Shown here: positions 24,627 through 34,043 of the stretch, in pieces | Numbering within the stretch: the first letter of the stretch is position 1 | Layout: the number at the start of each line of letters is the position of its first letter | Assembly: GCF_003284925.1 (NCBI RefSeq) | Contig: NZ_QMEX01000016.1 | Coordinates: forward strand, 1-51,981 | Length of the DNA stretch: 51,981 nucleotides | Source: Mycolicibacter senuensis | GTDB lineage: Bacteria > Actinomycetota > Actinomycetes > Mycobacteriales > Mycobacteriaceae | Direction of reading: 5' to 3' | The notes under the pieces: generated by a model | Told to the model about the DNA's origin: nothing | The model's database searches: none | The model's input: only the letters and a program-made list of their open reading frames with translations | Position numbers and translations under genes: made by a program

Positions 24627-25780
24627 TGGACTTCCTCGAATCCCCCGAACACCGGGATTTGCGGGCCGCGGTCGCCGCGGTCACCGACCGCTACGGTCCC
24701 GACTATTTCGCCGAACGCGGAGTGGCGGGCGAGCCCACCGACGAACTCTGGAAGGAGCTGGCGCAGCACGGCTTCATCGGCATCAATTTCGCCGAGGAAT
24801 ACGGCGGTGGCGGCGCCAGCATGACCGAGCTGGCCATCGTCTGCGAAGAAACCGCCGCGCGTGGCTGCCCGCTGCTGCTGCTACTGGTGTCCAGTGCCAT
24901 CTCGGGCGAACTGCTCGGCAAATACGGCAGTGCCGAGCAGCGGCGGCAGTGGCTGCCGCGGATGGCCGACGGATCCACCAAGGTGGTGTTCGCGATCACC
25001 GAACCCGACGCTGGTTCCAACAGCCATCGGATCTCCACCACCGCCCGGCGCGACGGCGACGACTATGTACTGACCGGCACCAAGTACTACATCTCCGGCG
25101 TCGACGAAGCCGGCGCGCTGATCGTCGTCGCCCGTACCGGCCACGATCAGGGCACCGACAGCTCGGCGCTGTCGCTGTTCCTGGTGCCCACCGATGCCGC
25201 AGGCCTGGTGAAACACCACCTTCCGGTGGGTATTCCGCTGCCCGAGAAGCAATTCACGCTGCACTTCGACGAGGTACGGCTGCCGGCCGATGCGCTGATC
25301 GGCGAGGAGCACGCCGGATTCCGTCAGGTTTTCGACGGCCTGAATCCAGAACGCATCACCGGTGCTGCGCTTTGCGTCGGTATCGGCCGCTACGCCGTCG
25401 GCAAGGGTGCGGACTATGCCCGAAGCAGGTCGGTCTGGGGTCCGGCCATCGGCTCCTACCAGGCCATCGCGCACCCGTTGGCCAAGGCCAAGATCGACGT
25501 CGATCTGGCCGCGATGATGACCGCCAAGGCGGCCTGGCTCTACCAGCACGGCCTGCCGGCCGGTGAAGCCTCCAACATCGCGAAATATGCTGCCGCCGAA
25601 GCCGCCCTGGGCGCGGTCGACCATGTCATTCAGCTGCACGGTGGCAACGGGCTCAGCGCCGAATACGGGCTGGTTCCCCAGTGGGGAGTGGCTCGCCTGC
25701 TGCGCATCGCGCCGGTCAGCCGCGAAATGATTCTCAACTACGTCGCCCAGCACAGCTTGCGGCTGCCCCGCTCTTACTGA
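24626..25780 (+). CDS. fadE19: Acyl-CoA dehydrogenase, isovaleryl-CoA dehydrogenase-like (FadE19)
   Basis: 384 aa from GTG 24626 (TAGTG overlap with the upstream stop). ACAD motifs: G-I-N-F-A-E-E-Y-G-G-G-G near 52-63, F-A-I-T-E-P-D-A-G-S near 122-131, G-T-K-Y-Y-I-S-G near 150. The C-terminal E-G-T motif is missing; instead Glu in L-N-P-E-R-I near 247 matches the helix-G base of isovaleryl-CoA dehydrogenase. With accD1/accA1 this supports leucine breakdown: isovaleryl-CoA to 3-methylcrotonyl-CoA. Assignment to fadE19 rests on remembered M. tuberculosis gene order and sequence. Confidence 0.87.
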   Translation: MDFLESPEHRDLRAAVAAVTDRYGPDYFAERGVAGEPTDELWKELAQHGFIGINFAEEYGGGGASMTELAIVCEETAARGCPLLLLLVSSAISGELLGKYGSAEQRRQWLPRMADGSTKVVFAITEPDAGSNSHRISTTARRDGDDYVLTGTKYYISGVDEAGALIVVARTGHDQGTDSSALSLFLVPTDAAGLVKHHLPVGIPLPEKQFTLHFDEVRLPADALIGEEHAGFRQVFDGLNPERITGAALCVGIGRYAVGKGADYARSRSVWGPAIGSYQAIAHPLAKAKIDVDLAAMMTAKAAWLYQHGLPAGEASNIAKYAAAEAALGAVDHVIQLHGGNGLSAEYGLVPQWGVARLLRIAPVSREMILNYVAQHSLRLPRSY

Positions 25781-25802
25781 CAAGGCCTGCCCGCGCAGTC
25801 AG

Positions 25803-27230
25803 TCAGGTGCGACGTATGGTGTGTTCACCCGCAAGGTCGAGCACTTCGTCGAAGCCCTCGTGCAGGCAGCGGGAGAACACCGAGACATCGGTGATCACGT
25901 CGGGATCGAAATTGACACCGACGCAGCAGGTCCCCTCATAGGACAGCATCGTCACCATCGCCGCCACCCCCGGTCGCGGTCCGACCACGTAGAGCCGTGA
26001 CACTTTGGCCCCGGCAAGATAGAGGGTACGGGCTACGCCACCGAGGTTGGAGGCCTGCAGATCGTTGGCCGCCGTCAGCTGCGCAGCGATCTGGGTGAGT
26101 GCCCGGCCGGGTAGCACGCTCAGCAGCGGGGCGATCAGATCGACGAAACCGAGTGCGGGTTCGGTGCGGGCATCGGCCACAAACCGGTGGATTGCCGCCA
26201 CCCGCTTCCGCGGATCCGCTTCGCCCACCGGAGCGGCGAACTGTGCGGCGGCAAATCGGTTGCCCCCCAGCGGATCGTCAGCGGTGCGCAGGCTCATCGG
26301 AATGGCCATCGGAAGGTGCTCCAACCTGATATCACGCGTCTCGTGATAGCGGCGCATCCCGCCGAGCAGTGCGGCCAGGAAAGCGTCGTTGACCGACCCG
26401 TCCGCTGCTCGCGCGGCGGACTTCAAGCCGGCCAGCGGCACCTCCACCGTGGTGAACCGATACGCGGTCCCGCCATCCCGAAGAATCGGGGAACGCTCCG
26501 CGCCGGACGGAGTCAACATCCGGCGCAACGAATTTCCGAAACGAACGGCGTCTGTCAACGTCTCGACCGGGTCGGCGGCGAGGCGGGCGGCCACCCGCAC
26601 GGCCCGGCGGACAAGCCCGGCCGGCGTACCGGCGGTGTGGGACAACAACCGCCTGACCAACAGGCCCGACGGTGACTCAGTGCGATTCGGGGGCGGTGTG
26701 GAGAGCGGGTACACCTCCCCGGTCTCGGGACCATGACCGTGGGTGGCATCGATCAACTGCATCATGCCCAGCCCATCGGTGAGACTGTGATGTCCCTTGA
26801 ACAGATAGGCGGCCCGGCCTTCTGGAAGACCCCCGACCAGCATCGCTTCCCACGGTGGGCGCTGCACGTCCAGGGGGCGCGCCGCCAGCACCGACACGAT
26901 CGCGTAGAGATCGTCCAATGCGGCGCCCTCCGGCAGCCGGACATGCTGCAGGTGGTAGTCCAGGTCGAAGTGCGGATCGGGGGACCATGCCGGCGTCACG
27001 ACCGGCAGCGACGGTGCCACCACCCGCTCGCGGAGCCGTGGGATGCGCTGGATCCATCGGTCGTGGGCGGCCACCAGCCGGCCCCACTCGGGTTCGGCCT
27101 CGAGGATCTCGACCACCACCCCGGCTGACCGGGTGCGGTGGTCCCCCTCGGCGCGCCACATCACCGCCTCCCAGGCGCTCATGTCGGCCGGCCCGCCCCA
27201 CGATGCCAACGAGTGACCGCTAGACACCAT
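25803..27230 (-). CDS. Wax ester synthase / diacylglycerol acyltransferase (WS/DGAT)
   Basis: 475 aa. Acyl-CoA-dependent enzyme making triacylglycerol or wax ester at the membrane. Catalytic motif H-H-S-L-T-D-G at 147-153, with N-D-x-F-L-A-A-L-L-G-G in the middle and A-S-N-L-G-G-V near 410. Start ATG 27230 has AGGAG eight bases before it; ATG 27236 two codons earlier is too close to that site. Convergent with fadE19 with 22 bases between. The family is multi-copy in mycobacteria, so no gene name is given. Confidence 0.92.
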   Translation of the reverse strand: MVSSGHSLASWGGPADMSAWEAVMWRAEGDHRTRSAGVVVEILEAEPEWGRLVAAHDRWIQRIPRLRERVVAPSLPVVTPAWSPDPHFDLDYHLQHVRLPEGAALDDLYAIVSVLAARPLDVQRPPWEAMLVGGLPEGRAAYLFKGHHSLTDGLGMMQLIDATHGHGPETGEVYPLSTPPPNRTESPSGLLVRRLLSHTAGTPAGLVRRAVRVAARLAADPVETLTDAVRFGNSLRRMLTPSGAERSPILRDGGTAYRFTTVEVPLAGLKSAARAADGSVNDAFLAALLGGMRRYHETRDIRLEHLPMAIPMSLRTADDPLGGNRFAAAQFAAPVGEADPRKRVAAIHRFVADARTEPALGFVDLIAPLLSVLPGRALTQIAAQLTAANDLQASNLGGVARTLYLAGAKVSRLYVVGPRPGVAAMVTMLSYEGTCCVGVNFDPDVITDVSVFSRCLHEGFDEVLDLAGEHTIRRT

Positions 27231-27410
27231 CGACATCGCTCCTCCCGGTTGCGCCGAACGCGTGATCGCGTCGGTGTGTCCGCGGGCGTCCAGCGCAACG
27301 CCGACGGTGCACCCATGCAATCACTTGCAACCGGTGCTCGTGAGCTCCAAACGGGGCATGTTGGTGTCCCGAAAGGGGTACCTGCGGCCACGTTTCGCCG
27401 ACGCGGGCTC

Positions 27411-27731
27411 CTAAACGCGGGGCGGGCGATACCGGATGTCGAGCTTGGTCGCCTCGTCAACCTGCTCGGGTGTCAGCAGTGGGGTGGCGCGCGACACGGC
27501 GCCTCCGGAGGCGGCCGTTTGAACACTCAGCGCCTCCGCGGTCACCTCGTTGGGCACCTCGCCGATGACGATCAGGTCATCGGTACCCAGAGCGAAGTAA
27601 CACGATTCAACCCGGCCGCCAGCACCTTCGACCATCGCGACGATGGCGTCACGTCTCGCGCTGCCACCCTGCGCGAGCAATCCTCGCGCGCCCTCGGCCG
27701 AGTAGCGCACCTGCCACAAATAGCGCCCCAT
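27411..27731 (-). CDS. GYD-domain protein
   Basis: 106 aa. Small ferredoxin-like alpha/beta protein: M-G-R-Y-L-W-Q-V-R-Y-S start, R-R-D-A-I-V-A-M-V-E near 25-34, F-A-L-G-T-D-D-L-I-V-I-G-E-V-P-N near 46-61. This matches GYD family proteins (normally F-G-x-Y-D; here L-G-T-D-D), whose function is unknown. Stands alone between WS/DGAT (-) and the echA operon (+). Confidence 0.75.
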   Translation of the reverse strand: MGRYLWQVRYSAEGARGLLAQGGSARRDAIVAMVEGAGGRVESCYFALGTDDLIVIGEVPNEVTAEALSVQTAASGGAVSRATPLLTPEQVDEATKLDIRYRPPRV

Positions 27732-27997
27732 CGAACATCCTTCGATCGTCGAACACCGCCATCGACATCATCCACCCGAGACGCGGTTCGGCGGCGGGGT
27801 TTCGCCGATCTGGCGGCGACTGCCGGGGGCTCGGGCCGCAAAGATCTCCCCTCAGGGGGATGACTCCCCCACCAACCGCAAATTACCGTGGAAGTCGGCG
27901 ACGCCAGTCGCCATTTCGCCCGATGAATCCGGGCGCGGTGCGGCGCAACGCAAGTGCGGTTGCGTCAATCTCGAACCAGACGAATCGATGGAGATGT
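27732..27997. promoter_or_regulatory. Upstream region of the echA operon
   Basis: 266 bases. Palindrome ATCTCCCC-TC-AGGGGGAT (27844-27861) followed at once by ACTCCCCC. No gene seen. Confidence 0.5.
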
Positions 27998-29041
27998 ATG
28001 CAGACGACTGGTGTCGCCGACGAGGTTTTAGCTCGTGTTGTGGACGGGGTGGGGTTTTTGACCCTGAATCGTCCGAAGGCGATCAACTCGCTGAACCTGC
28101 CGATGGTGACCGCGATGAGCGCGGCACTGTCTGCCTGGGTCGACGATCCGGCGGTGCGCGCGGTGGTGTTGGCCGGGGCCGGCGAGCGCGGACTGTGCGC
28201 CGGCGGTGACGTGGTCGCGATCTATCACAGCGCCAAAGCCGACGGCGCCGACGCGCGACGCTTCTGGTACGACGAGTACCTGCTCAACGCGGCCATCGGC
28301 GAGTTCCCCAAACCGTACGTGTCGCTGATGGACGGCATCGTGATGGGCGGCGGCGTCGGAGTCGGCGCACACGCCAACACCCGGGTGGTCACCGACACCA
28401 CCAAAATGGCCATGCCCGAAGTCGGCATCGGCTTCATCCCCGACGTCGGCGGCACCTACCTGCTGTCGAGGGCCCCGGGCCAACTCGGCCTGCACGCCGC
28501 CTTGACCGGTGCCCCGTTCACCGGCCCCGATGCCATCGCACTGGGTTTCGCCGACCACTACGTGCCGCACACCGCGCTGCAGGGCTTCACCACGGCGATC
28601 ATCACCGACGGCGTCGACACCGCCCTGGCCGCCCACGCGGTCGAAGCGCCGCCGAGCCCACTGGCCGCACACCGGGACTGGATCGACGAGTGCTACGCCC
28701 ACGACACCGTCGCGCAGATCGTGGACGCGCTGGCCGGCCACGCCAGCCCCGACGCCAACGCCGCGGCCGAACTGATCGGCACCCGGTCCCCGGTCGCGTG
28801 CGCGGTGACGTTGGAGGCGGTGCGTCGGGCGGGCCCGCTCGCCACCCTGCAAGACGTGCTGCTCCAGGAATACCGAGTGTCGTGCGCGTCGCTGCGCTCC
28901 CATGACCTGGCGGAGGGCATCCGCGCCCAGTTGGTCGACAAGGACCGCAATCCGCAATGGTCTCCGGCGACGCTGGCCGAGGTGACCGCCGCCGACATTG
29001 AAACGTATTTCGTCCCCGCCGAACCCGATCTGTCCTTCTAA
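27998..29041 (+). CDS. echA9: Enoyl-CoA hydratase/isomerase, 3-hydroxyisobutyryl-CoA hydrolase type (EchA9)
   Basis: 347 aa. Crotonase fold: G-L-C-A-G-G-D-V near 66-73 (oxyanion hole), M-D-G-I-V-M-G-G-G-V-G near 111-121, M-P-E-V-G-I-G-F-I-P-D-V-G-G near 141-154. The last motif and the length are typical of 3-hydroxyisobutyryl-CoA hydrolases of valine breakdown. ATG 27998 has GGAG four to five bases before it. In M. tuberculosis echA9 (Rv1071c) lies next to echA8 (Rv1070c), exactly as here. Confidence 0.88.
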   Translation: MQTTGVADEVLARVVDGVGFLTLNRPKAINSLNLPMVTAMSAALSAWVDDPAVRAVVLAGAGERGLCAGGDVVAIYHSAKADGADARRFWYDEYLLNAAIGEFPKPYVSLMDGIVMGGGVGVGAHANTRVVTDTTKMAMPEVGIGFIPDVGGTYLLSRAPGQLGLHAALTGAPFTGPDAIALGFADHYVPHTALQGFTTAIITDGVDTALAAHAVEAPPSPLAAHRDWIDECYAHDTVAQIVDALAGHASPDANAAAELIGTRSPVACAVTLEAVRRAGPLATLQDVLLQEYRVSCASLRSHDLAEGIRAQLVDKDRNPQWSPATLAEVTAADIETYFVPAEPDLSF

Positions 29042-29050
29042 GGAGAACCC

Positions 29051-29824
29051 ATGACTTACGGAACCATCCTCGTCGACCGCGACGGTCGCGTCGGCACCAT
29101 CACCCTGAACCGGCCGCAGGCGCTCAACGCCCTTAACAGCCAGGTGATGAACGAAGTCACCCCCGCCGCAGCAGAATTCGATGCCGACCCGGGCATTGGG
29201 GCCATCATCATCACCGGGAGCGCCAAGGCGTTCGCCGCCGGAGCGGACATCAAAGAGATGGCCGATCTGAGCTTCGCCGAGGTGTTCGCCGCGGACTTCT
29301 TCGCCGCCTGGTCCAAGCTGGCCGCGGTACGAACCCCAACCATCGCCGCGGTGGCCGGGCACGCCCTGGGCGGCGGCTGCGAACTGGCGATGATGTGCGA
29401 CCTGCTGATCGCCGCCGACACCGCCAAATTCGGCCAGCCGGAGATCAAGCTGGGTGTGCTTCCGGGCATGGGCGGCTCCCAGCGCCTGACCCGGGCCATC
29501 GGCAAAGCCAAGGCGATGGACCTGATCCTGACCGGCCGCACCATCGACGCCGCCGAGGCCGAGCGGTCCGGCTTGGTGTCTCGTGTGGTGCCGGCCGACG
29601 ACCTGCTGGCCGAGGCCGGCAAGGTCGCCGCCACCATCGCCGGGATGAGCCTGTCCGCAGCCCGAATGGCCAAGGAAGCCGTCAACCGGGCCTTCGAATC
29701 CACCCTGGCCGAAGGGCTGCTCTACGAGCGCCGCCTGTTCCACTCGGCGTTCGCGACTGACGACCAAACCGAAGGCATGACCGCGTTCACCGAAAAGCGC
29801 GCACCCAACTTCACCCACCGCTAG
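29051..29824 (+). CDS. echA8: Enoyl-CoA hydratase EchA8
   Basis: 257 aa, same length as M. tuberculosis EchA8 and nearly identical as remembered. Oxyanion hole A-F-A-A-G-A-D-I near 60-67. Both catalytic glutamates are present, in G-G-G-C-E-L-A near 113 and Q-P-E-I-K-L-G near 133. Hydrates trans-2-enoyl-CoA in beta-oxidation. AAGGAG precedes the ATG; nine bases after echA9. Confidence 0.94.
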   Translation: MTYGTILVDRDGRVGTITLNRPQALNALNSQVMNEVTPAAAEFDADPGIGAIIITGSAKAFAAGADIKEMADLSFAEVFAADFFAAWSKLAAVRTPTIAAVAGHALGGGCELAMMCDLLIAADTAKFGQPEIKLGVLPGMGGSQRLTRAIGKAKAMDLILTGRTIDAAEAERSGLVSRVVPADDLLAEAGKVAATIAGMSLSAARMAKEAVNRAFESTLAEGLLYERRLFHSAFATDDQTEGMTAFTEKRAPNFTHR

Positions 29825-29847
29825 ACCGACGTCTAGGAGAAACCACC

Positions 29848-30663
29848 ATGAGCACGCCCGCCGAGCTGGTCGGTTACCGACTCGAGCCCACCCACCCGAA
29901 AACACCCGACGATGTGCTGGCCGCCTACCTGATCCTGGACGATCCCGCGCGGCGTAACGCGTTGTCTGATGCGCTGCTGGATCAGCTGACCGCACTGTTG
30001 CAGCGCGCGGCATCCGATCCGCGGGTCAGGGTCATCGTGCTCACCTCATCGCATGAACGGGTCTTCTCTTCCGGCGGCAACCTCGACGCCTTTACCGATG
30101 AGCGAGCCACAATCGTGAAATACGCTGGCCTGTCCCGATTCCCGACGCTTTTCCGCACACTCACCAGCATTGACAAACCGGTGATCTGCGCCGCAAACGG
30201 TGACGTGCTAGCCGGCGCGCTGGGCATCGCGTTGGCCTGTGACCTGGTCATCACCAAAGAATCGGCCCGGTTGGGCTGCCCGGAGATCAATGTGGGCGCA
30301 TTCCCGTTCATGATCTCCGCGTTGATCTTCCGCGCGACCGGACGGCTCGTCGCCAACGAGCTGCTGATGACCGGCCGGCTGCTCACCTCCGCCGAGGCGG
30401 CGGCCGCCGGTCTGGTCAACAAGGTGGTCTCCGATGCCGGGTTTGACGGTGCTGTGCGCGATTGGGTCGCCGAGATTGCCGGCAAGTCACCACTTTTGCT
30501 CGGCATGGGCAAGAAGGCGCTGGCCGCAACCCGGGACCTGTCCTTGGATTCAGCCTTGGACTACCTGCAAGCCCAGCTTGCGTTGGCGTTCACCACCGAC
30601 GACCTTGCCGAAGGGGTGTCCGCTTTCAAGGAGAAGCGGTCGCCGCAATGGCGCAACACCTGA
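29848..30663 (+). CDS. Enoyl-CoA hydratase family protein, methylglutaconyl-CoA hydratase-like
   Basis: 271 aa. Crotonase fold with oxyanion hole F-S-S-G-G-N-L near 72-78. The first catalytic Glu of ordinary hydratases is replaced (L-A-G-A-L-G-I-A-L-A-C-D), the second is kept (G-C-P-E-I-N-V-G). This pattern and the I-F-R-A-T-G-R segment recall AUH/LiuC methylglutaconyl-CoA hydratases of leucine breakdown. CTAGGAG precedes the ATG. Last gene of the echA operon. Confidence 0.8.
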   Translation: MSTPAELVGYRLEPTHPKTPDDVLAAYLILDDPARRNALSDALLDQLTALLQRAASDPRVRVIVLTSSHERVFSSGGNLDAFTDERATIVKYAGLSRFPTLFRTLTSIDKPVICAANGDVLAGALGIALACDLVITKESARLGCPEINVGAFPFMISALIFRATGRLVANELLMTGRLLTSAEAAAAGLVNKVVSDAGFDGAVRDWVAEIAGKSPLLLGMGKKALAATRDLSLDSALDYLQAQLALAFTTDDLAEGVSAFKEKRSPQWRNT

Positions 30664-30674
30664 TCACCGATCAA

Positions 30675-30742
30675 CCTCGTTTCGTCGTCAACCAGCTCTG
30701 ACCGCGCCGCTGTGCGCGGCCATCGCCGACGACGGAACGAGG
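30675..30742. terminator. Nested inverted repeat, probable bidirectional terminator
   Basis: CCTCGTTTCGTCGTC (30675-30689) pairs with GACGACGGAACGAGG (30728-30742) over 15 positions, one being T:G. A second hairpin CCGCGC-N6-GCGCGG (30702-30719) sits in the loop. It fills the 88-base gap between the convergent echA and scoB genes. No T run, as is common for mycobacterial terminators. Confidence 0.65.
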
Positions 30743-30751
30743 CTGCGGGTG

Positions 30752-31396
30752 TCAACCGACCGTGATCGGAAGAATCAAGGGCGGTTCGGTTTTCGCGACG
30801 ACCTCGTCGACACCGACACCGGGGGCGGTCTCGATCAGACGCAACCCGTCGTCGGTGACGTCGATGACAGCAAGATCGGTGAAGATGCGGTTCACGCATC
30901 GCTTGCCGGTCAGCGGCAGCGTGCAGCGCTCTACGATCTTGGCGCTGCCGTCCTTGGCGGTGTGTTCCATCATCACGAAAACTCGCTCCACACCGTGCAC
31001 CAGGTCCATCGCCCCGCCCATACCCTTGATCATCTTGCCAGGGATCGCCCAGTTAGCCAGGTCCCCCGCCGCCGAAACCTGCATTGCACCCAGCACCGCG
31101 ACGTCGAGGTGTCCGCCGCGGATGACCGCAAACGAGGCCGAGGACGGAAAGAACGAGGCGCCAGGCGCAGTGGTCACCGTCTCCTTGCCGGCGTTGATCA
31201 GATCGGCATCGAGATCCTCGGGCCGTGGGTAGGGCCCAATTCCCAGGATTCCGTTCTCCGAATGCAGCACGACGGTGACGTCGGCCGGGATGTGACTCGG
31301 AATCAACGTGGGCAACCCGATGCCGAGGTTGACATACTGCCCGTCATGCAGTTCGGCTGCCACCCGGGCAGCCAACTCTTCGCGGCTCCAACTCAT
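30752..31396 (-). CDS. scoB: 3-oxoacid CoA-transferase subunit B
   Basis: 214 aa. Catalytic subunit of a type-I CoA-transferase; the Glu in H-S-E-N-G-I-L-G near 46 forms the acyl/CoA thioester intermediate. Further family marks: N-L-G-I-G-L-P-T-L near 23-31 and G-G-A-M-D-L near 127. ATG overlaps the scoA stop by four bases. Probably activates acetoacetate with succinyl-CoA, the last step after leucine breakdown. Confidence 0.92.
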   Translation of the reverse strand: MSWSREELAARVAAELHDGQYVNLGIGLPTLIPSHIPADVTVVLHSENGILGIGPYPRPEDLDADLINAGKETVTTAPGASFFPSSASFAVIRGGHLDVAVLGAMQVSAAGDLANWAIPGKMIKGMGGAMDLVHGVERVFVMMEHTAKDGSAKIVERCTLPLTGKRCVNRIFTDLAVIDVTDDGLRLIETAPGVGVDEVVAKTEPPLILPITVG

Positions 31397-32139
31397 CGGC
31401 GCACGGTCTCCTTCTCGATTCGCTTGGGCGGGTTGGGAACGTGCACCACCCGGTGCACATAAATCCCGGGCGTATGCACTTGGGCAGGGTCGATCTCACC
31501 GGGTTCGACCAGATGCTCGACCTGTGCGATGGTGATGCGGCCCGCTACGGCGCAGTCCGCATTGAAGTTTCCGGCAGCCCGGCGGTAGACCAGGTTGCCG
31601 TGTCGGTCGCCCTTGAAGGCGTGCACTAGGGCGAAGTCGGTACGGATCGCCCGTTCTAGAACGTGCGTGGCACTGTCGAATTCGCGGGTCTCCTTCGCCG
31701 GCGAGGCGACAGCGATTGTCCCGTCCGGGTGGTACCGAAAGGCCAGACCGCCGTCGGCCACCTGAGTCCCGACGCCTGTCGGCGTGTAGAACGCGGGGAT
31801 GCCGGCCCCGCCGGCACGCAACCGTTCCGCCAACGTTCCCTGCGGGGTCAGCTCCAGCTCCAGCTCACCGGTCAGATATTGTCGCGCGAACTCCTTGTTC
31901 TCCCCCACATAGGAGTTGACGGTTCTCCGGATCCTTTTGTGCTGCAACAGCAGCCCTAAGCCGATCCCGTCTACCCCCAGGTTGTTGGACACGGTCTCCA
32001 AATCCCGGACTCCGAGGTCGAGCACCGCCTGGATCAACGCCTCGGGAATGCCTGACAACCCGAATCCACCCACCGCCAGCGACGACCCGTCCGTCACGTC
32101 GGCAACGGCCTCCGCGGCAGTCACCACCACCTTGTCCAT
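31393..32139 (-). CDS. scoA: 3-oxoacid CoA-transferase subunit A
   Basis: 248 aa. Family marks: [10 protein letters not shown] near 23-32, S-Y-V-G-E-N-K-E-F near 75, [10 protein letters not shown] near 106-115 and A-F-K-G-D-R-H-G-N near 170. ATG 32139 preferred over GTG 32145, because AGGAGG lies nine bases before it. It starts two bases after the plsB stop on the same strand, so it belongs to the plsC-plsB operon. Confidence 0.92.
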   Translation of the reverse strand: MDKVVVTAAEAVADVTDGSSLAVGGFGLSGIPEALIQAVLDLGVRDLETVSNNLGVDGIGLGLLLQHKRIRRTVNSYVGENKEFARQYLTGELELELTPQGTLAERLRAGGAGIPAFYTPTGVGTQVADGGLAFRYHPDGTIAVASPAKETREFDSATHVLERAIRTDFALVHAFKGDRHGNLVYRRAAGNFNADCAVAGRITIAQVEHLVEPGEIDPAQVHTPGIYVHRVVHVPNPPKRIEKETVRR

Positions 32140-32141
32140 CG

Positions 32142-34043
32142 TCACAAGCCTCCTCGTCGCAGGGGTTCGGTTGGTTTCCGATAAAGCGTCACATCCGGCC
32201 TCGTTCTCTCGCGTCGCATCCGGCCCAGCTCACTGATCGACTGCTGCAGCTCATCGAGCTCTCCCACCAAGAAAGCTCTGCGGTCTGTGATTTCGTCCAG
32301 CCCGCCCTCGGTGTCGAGAAGCCCGCGATGGCGTGCCATCTTCACCGCGGTCGCGAACATCTCCGCCGACACCGATTCCTCGGTGATGCGGTGCTGTAGC
32401 GACCATTGCCGCCCCAGCCGAAGGCACCGCATGAGCAATTCCTGTTCCCGCAGCTGGCGATCCGGTCCGAGGGTCAGCAGTTCCTCGGCCACCACGCGAT
32501 AGGCGTCGACGAATGGCCGAAGCACCAGATGAGCGACCAGCAGGTCACTGTCTTCCAGCAGCCGCGCGGCCTGGACGGCATCGACCGGACTAGCCGGGTC
32601 GGGTTCGCGTCCGGTCATAATGGCGAACTCGTTCCACAGCTCCTCGGCGAACCCGGCGCGGCCGGCGAAGAAGAAGTCGAACTTGAGCAGATCACGTGCC
32701 GCCAGGGCCCTTTCCCAGCCGGTGCGTTTGGTGGCTCCCGGTGTCCGCACGATGGCCAGCAAGGCCAGTTCGGCGATCGCCCTCATCACCAGGACATGGA
32801 TCGCGCTGTTGCGATAGACCCCGGCGATCAGATGCTGATCGGCGCCCATGCCCCACACCGTCTTGGGCCCACCGCGGTAGCAGGTCAATACCCCGGAGCC
32901 GACCAGATCGTGCAGTGTCTGGGTCACAGTTGCACGATCAGTGAGGTTGGCGCCGCCGGCGACCTGCCAGCCGCGGGCACGCAGGTAGCCTGCCAGCGGT
33001 GCGACCGTGGCGCACACCTCGTCAAGGGTCAGGGCACGATCTTCCCCCAGCATCGCGACACACACCGCGGCCGTCGCCGTCACCGGCGTGGCCTGGTTGA
33101 GGCGGTGGCAGACCTCCAGTGCGATGCGCTCGACCACCTGTCTGCCGGACAATCCCTCGTCACGAAGGGCGCCCATCCGCTCGTATAACGGGACCGGCGC
33201 CCCGAAGTCGATGTAGATCCGTCCCAGCCGATGCCGCAGGCCACGCGCGTAGCTGAGCAGCCAGCGTACGTTCTCGGGCTTCTTGGGAAGCCCGCGCGAC
33301 TCCGACGTCATCAATTTGACTTCGTGTAACGGCAACTGGTCGAAGAGGATTGATACGGGAACGGCAAGAGCAGACCGCGACTGCAGAGATTCGACTGCGT
33401 CGGTCACGTAGCGCAACAGCCCGTATCGGGGAGGCCGCAGCTTGCCGCTGCGGGTCCGGCCCCCTTCGATGGACCACGCCAGGTTGCGGCCACGGGCCAC
33501 GATCTGGCCGACCAGGGCACGCAACGCCAACCGGTACACCGGAATGTCTGCCGTCGCACGCCGCAATGGGATGAATCCGTTGCGCCGGGCCAACATGCCC
33601 AGCGGAAAGAAGTTGAGGTTTGCGCCGGCAAGCCCGAAGGTCGGTGATATACCGGCCTGCGTCAGGCGAAGGGGGAAGGAGAACTGGTCCAGGTAGGAGC
33701 GGTGCGAGATCAAGAAGATCAGGGCGTGGTCGCGGTGGAGTTCGCGCAGTTCGGCCAGATCGTCGTCATCGACGACTACCCGGAACCCTCGGAGCATCCA
33801 CGCGGACCACACTTGCCAGGCTCGCACCACGAACGGAACGTGGGTGGCCGCCATCTCGTGCACGTAGCCGGCCGCCTCGGCCCGCACATCGGCCACATCG
33901 CGACCCAGTCGTGCTGCCAATTGCGCTGCGGCCCGAAGGAATTCATCGGAGTTCAACAGTGCTTCAGCCTGTTCCCGCGACCTCGCGGTGACAGACTCGT
34001 CGACTCGGAGCAGTCGCGCCAAACGATCCGGCAGCACGGTCAT
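32142..34043 (-). CDS. plsB: Glycerol-3-phosphate 1-O-acyltransferase (PlsB type)
   Basis: 633 aa from ATG 34043, which overlaps the plsC stop (ATGA). The first step of glycerolipid synthesis at the membrane. Acyltransferase motifs: S-H-R-S-Y-L-D-Q-F near 135 (HX4D), G-F-I-P-L-R-R near 175, S-I-E-G-G-R-T-R-S-G-K near 208, and V-P-V-S-I near 240. C-terminal 300 residues are helical, as in PlsB proteins. Shorter than M. tuberculosis PlsB2 (789 aa), nearer PlsB1 (621 aa), yet the plsC neighbour matches the Rv2482c-Rv2483c arrangement. Confidence 0.9.
   Translation of the reverse strand: MTVLPDRLARLLRVDESVTARSREQAEALLNSDEFLRAAAQLAARLGRDVADVRAEAAGYVHEMAATHVPFVVRAWQVWSAWMLRGFRVVVDDDDLAELRELHRDHALIFLISHRSYLDQFSFPLRLTQAGISPTFGLAGANLNFFPLGMLARRNGFIPLRRATADIPVYRLALRALVGQIVARGRNLAWSIEGGRTRSGKLRPPRYGLLRYVTDAVESLQSRSALAVPVSILFDQLPLHEVKLMTSESRGLPKKPENVRWLLSYARGLRHRLGRIYIDFGAPVPLYERMGALRDEGLSGRQVVERIALEVCHRLNQATPVTATAAVCVAMLGEDRALTLDEVCATVAPLAGYLRARGWQVAGGANLTDRATVTQTLHDLVGSGVLTCYRGGPKTVWGMGADQHLIAGVYRNSAIHVLVMRAIAELALLAIVRTPGATKRTGWERALAARDLLKFDFFFAGRAGFAEELWNEFAIMTGREPDPASPVDAVQAARLLEDSDLLVAHLVLRPFVDAYRVVAEELLTLGPDRQLREQELLMRCLRLGRQWSLQHRITEESVSAEMFATAVKMARHRGLLDTEGGLDEITDRRAFLVGELDELQQSISELGRMRRERTRPDVTLYRKPTEPLRRGGL

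Noticed and set aside
27998..30013. A 661-codon minus-strand open frame covering the echA genes
   Set aside because: Opposite-strand shadow of three well-supported crotonase genes; composition is low-complexity and no domain is visible.
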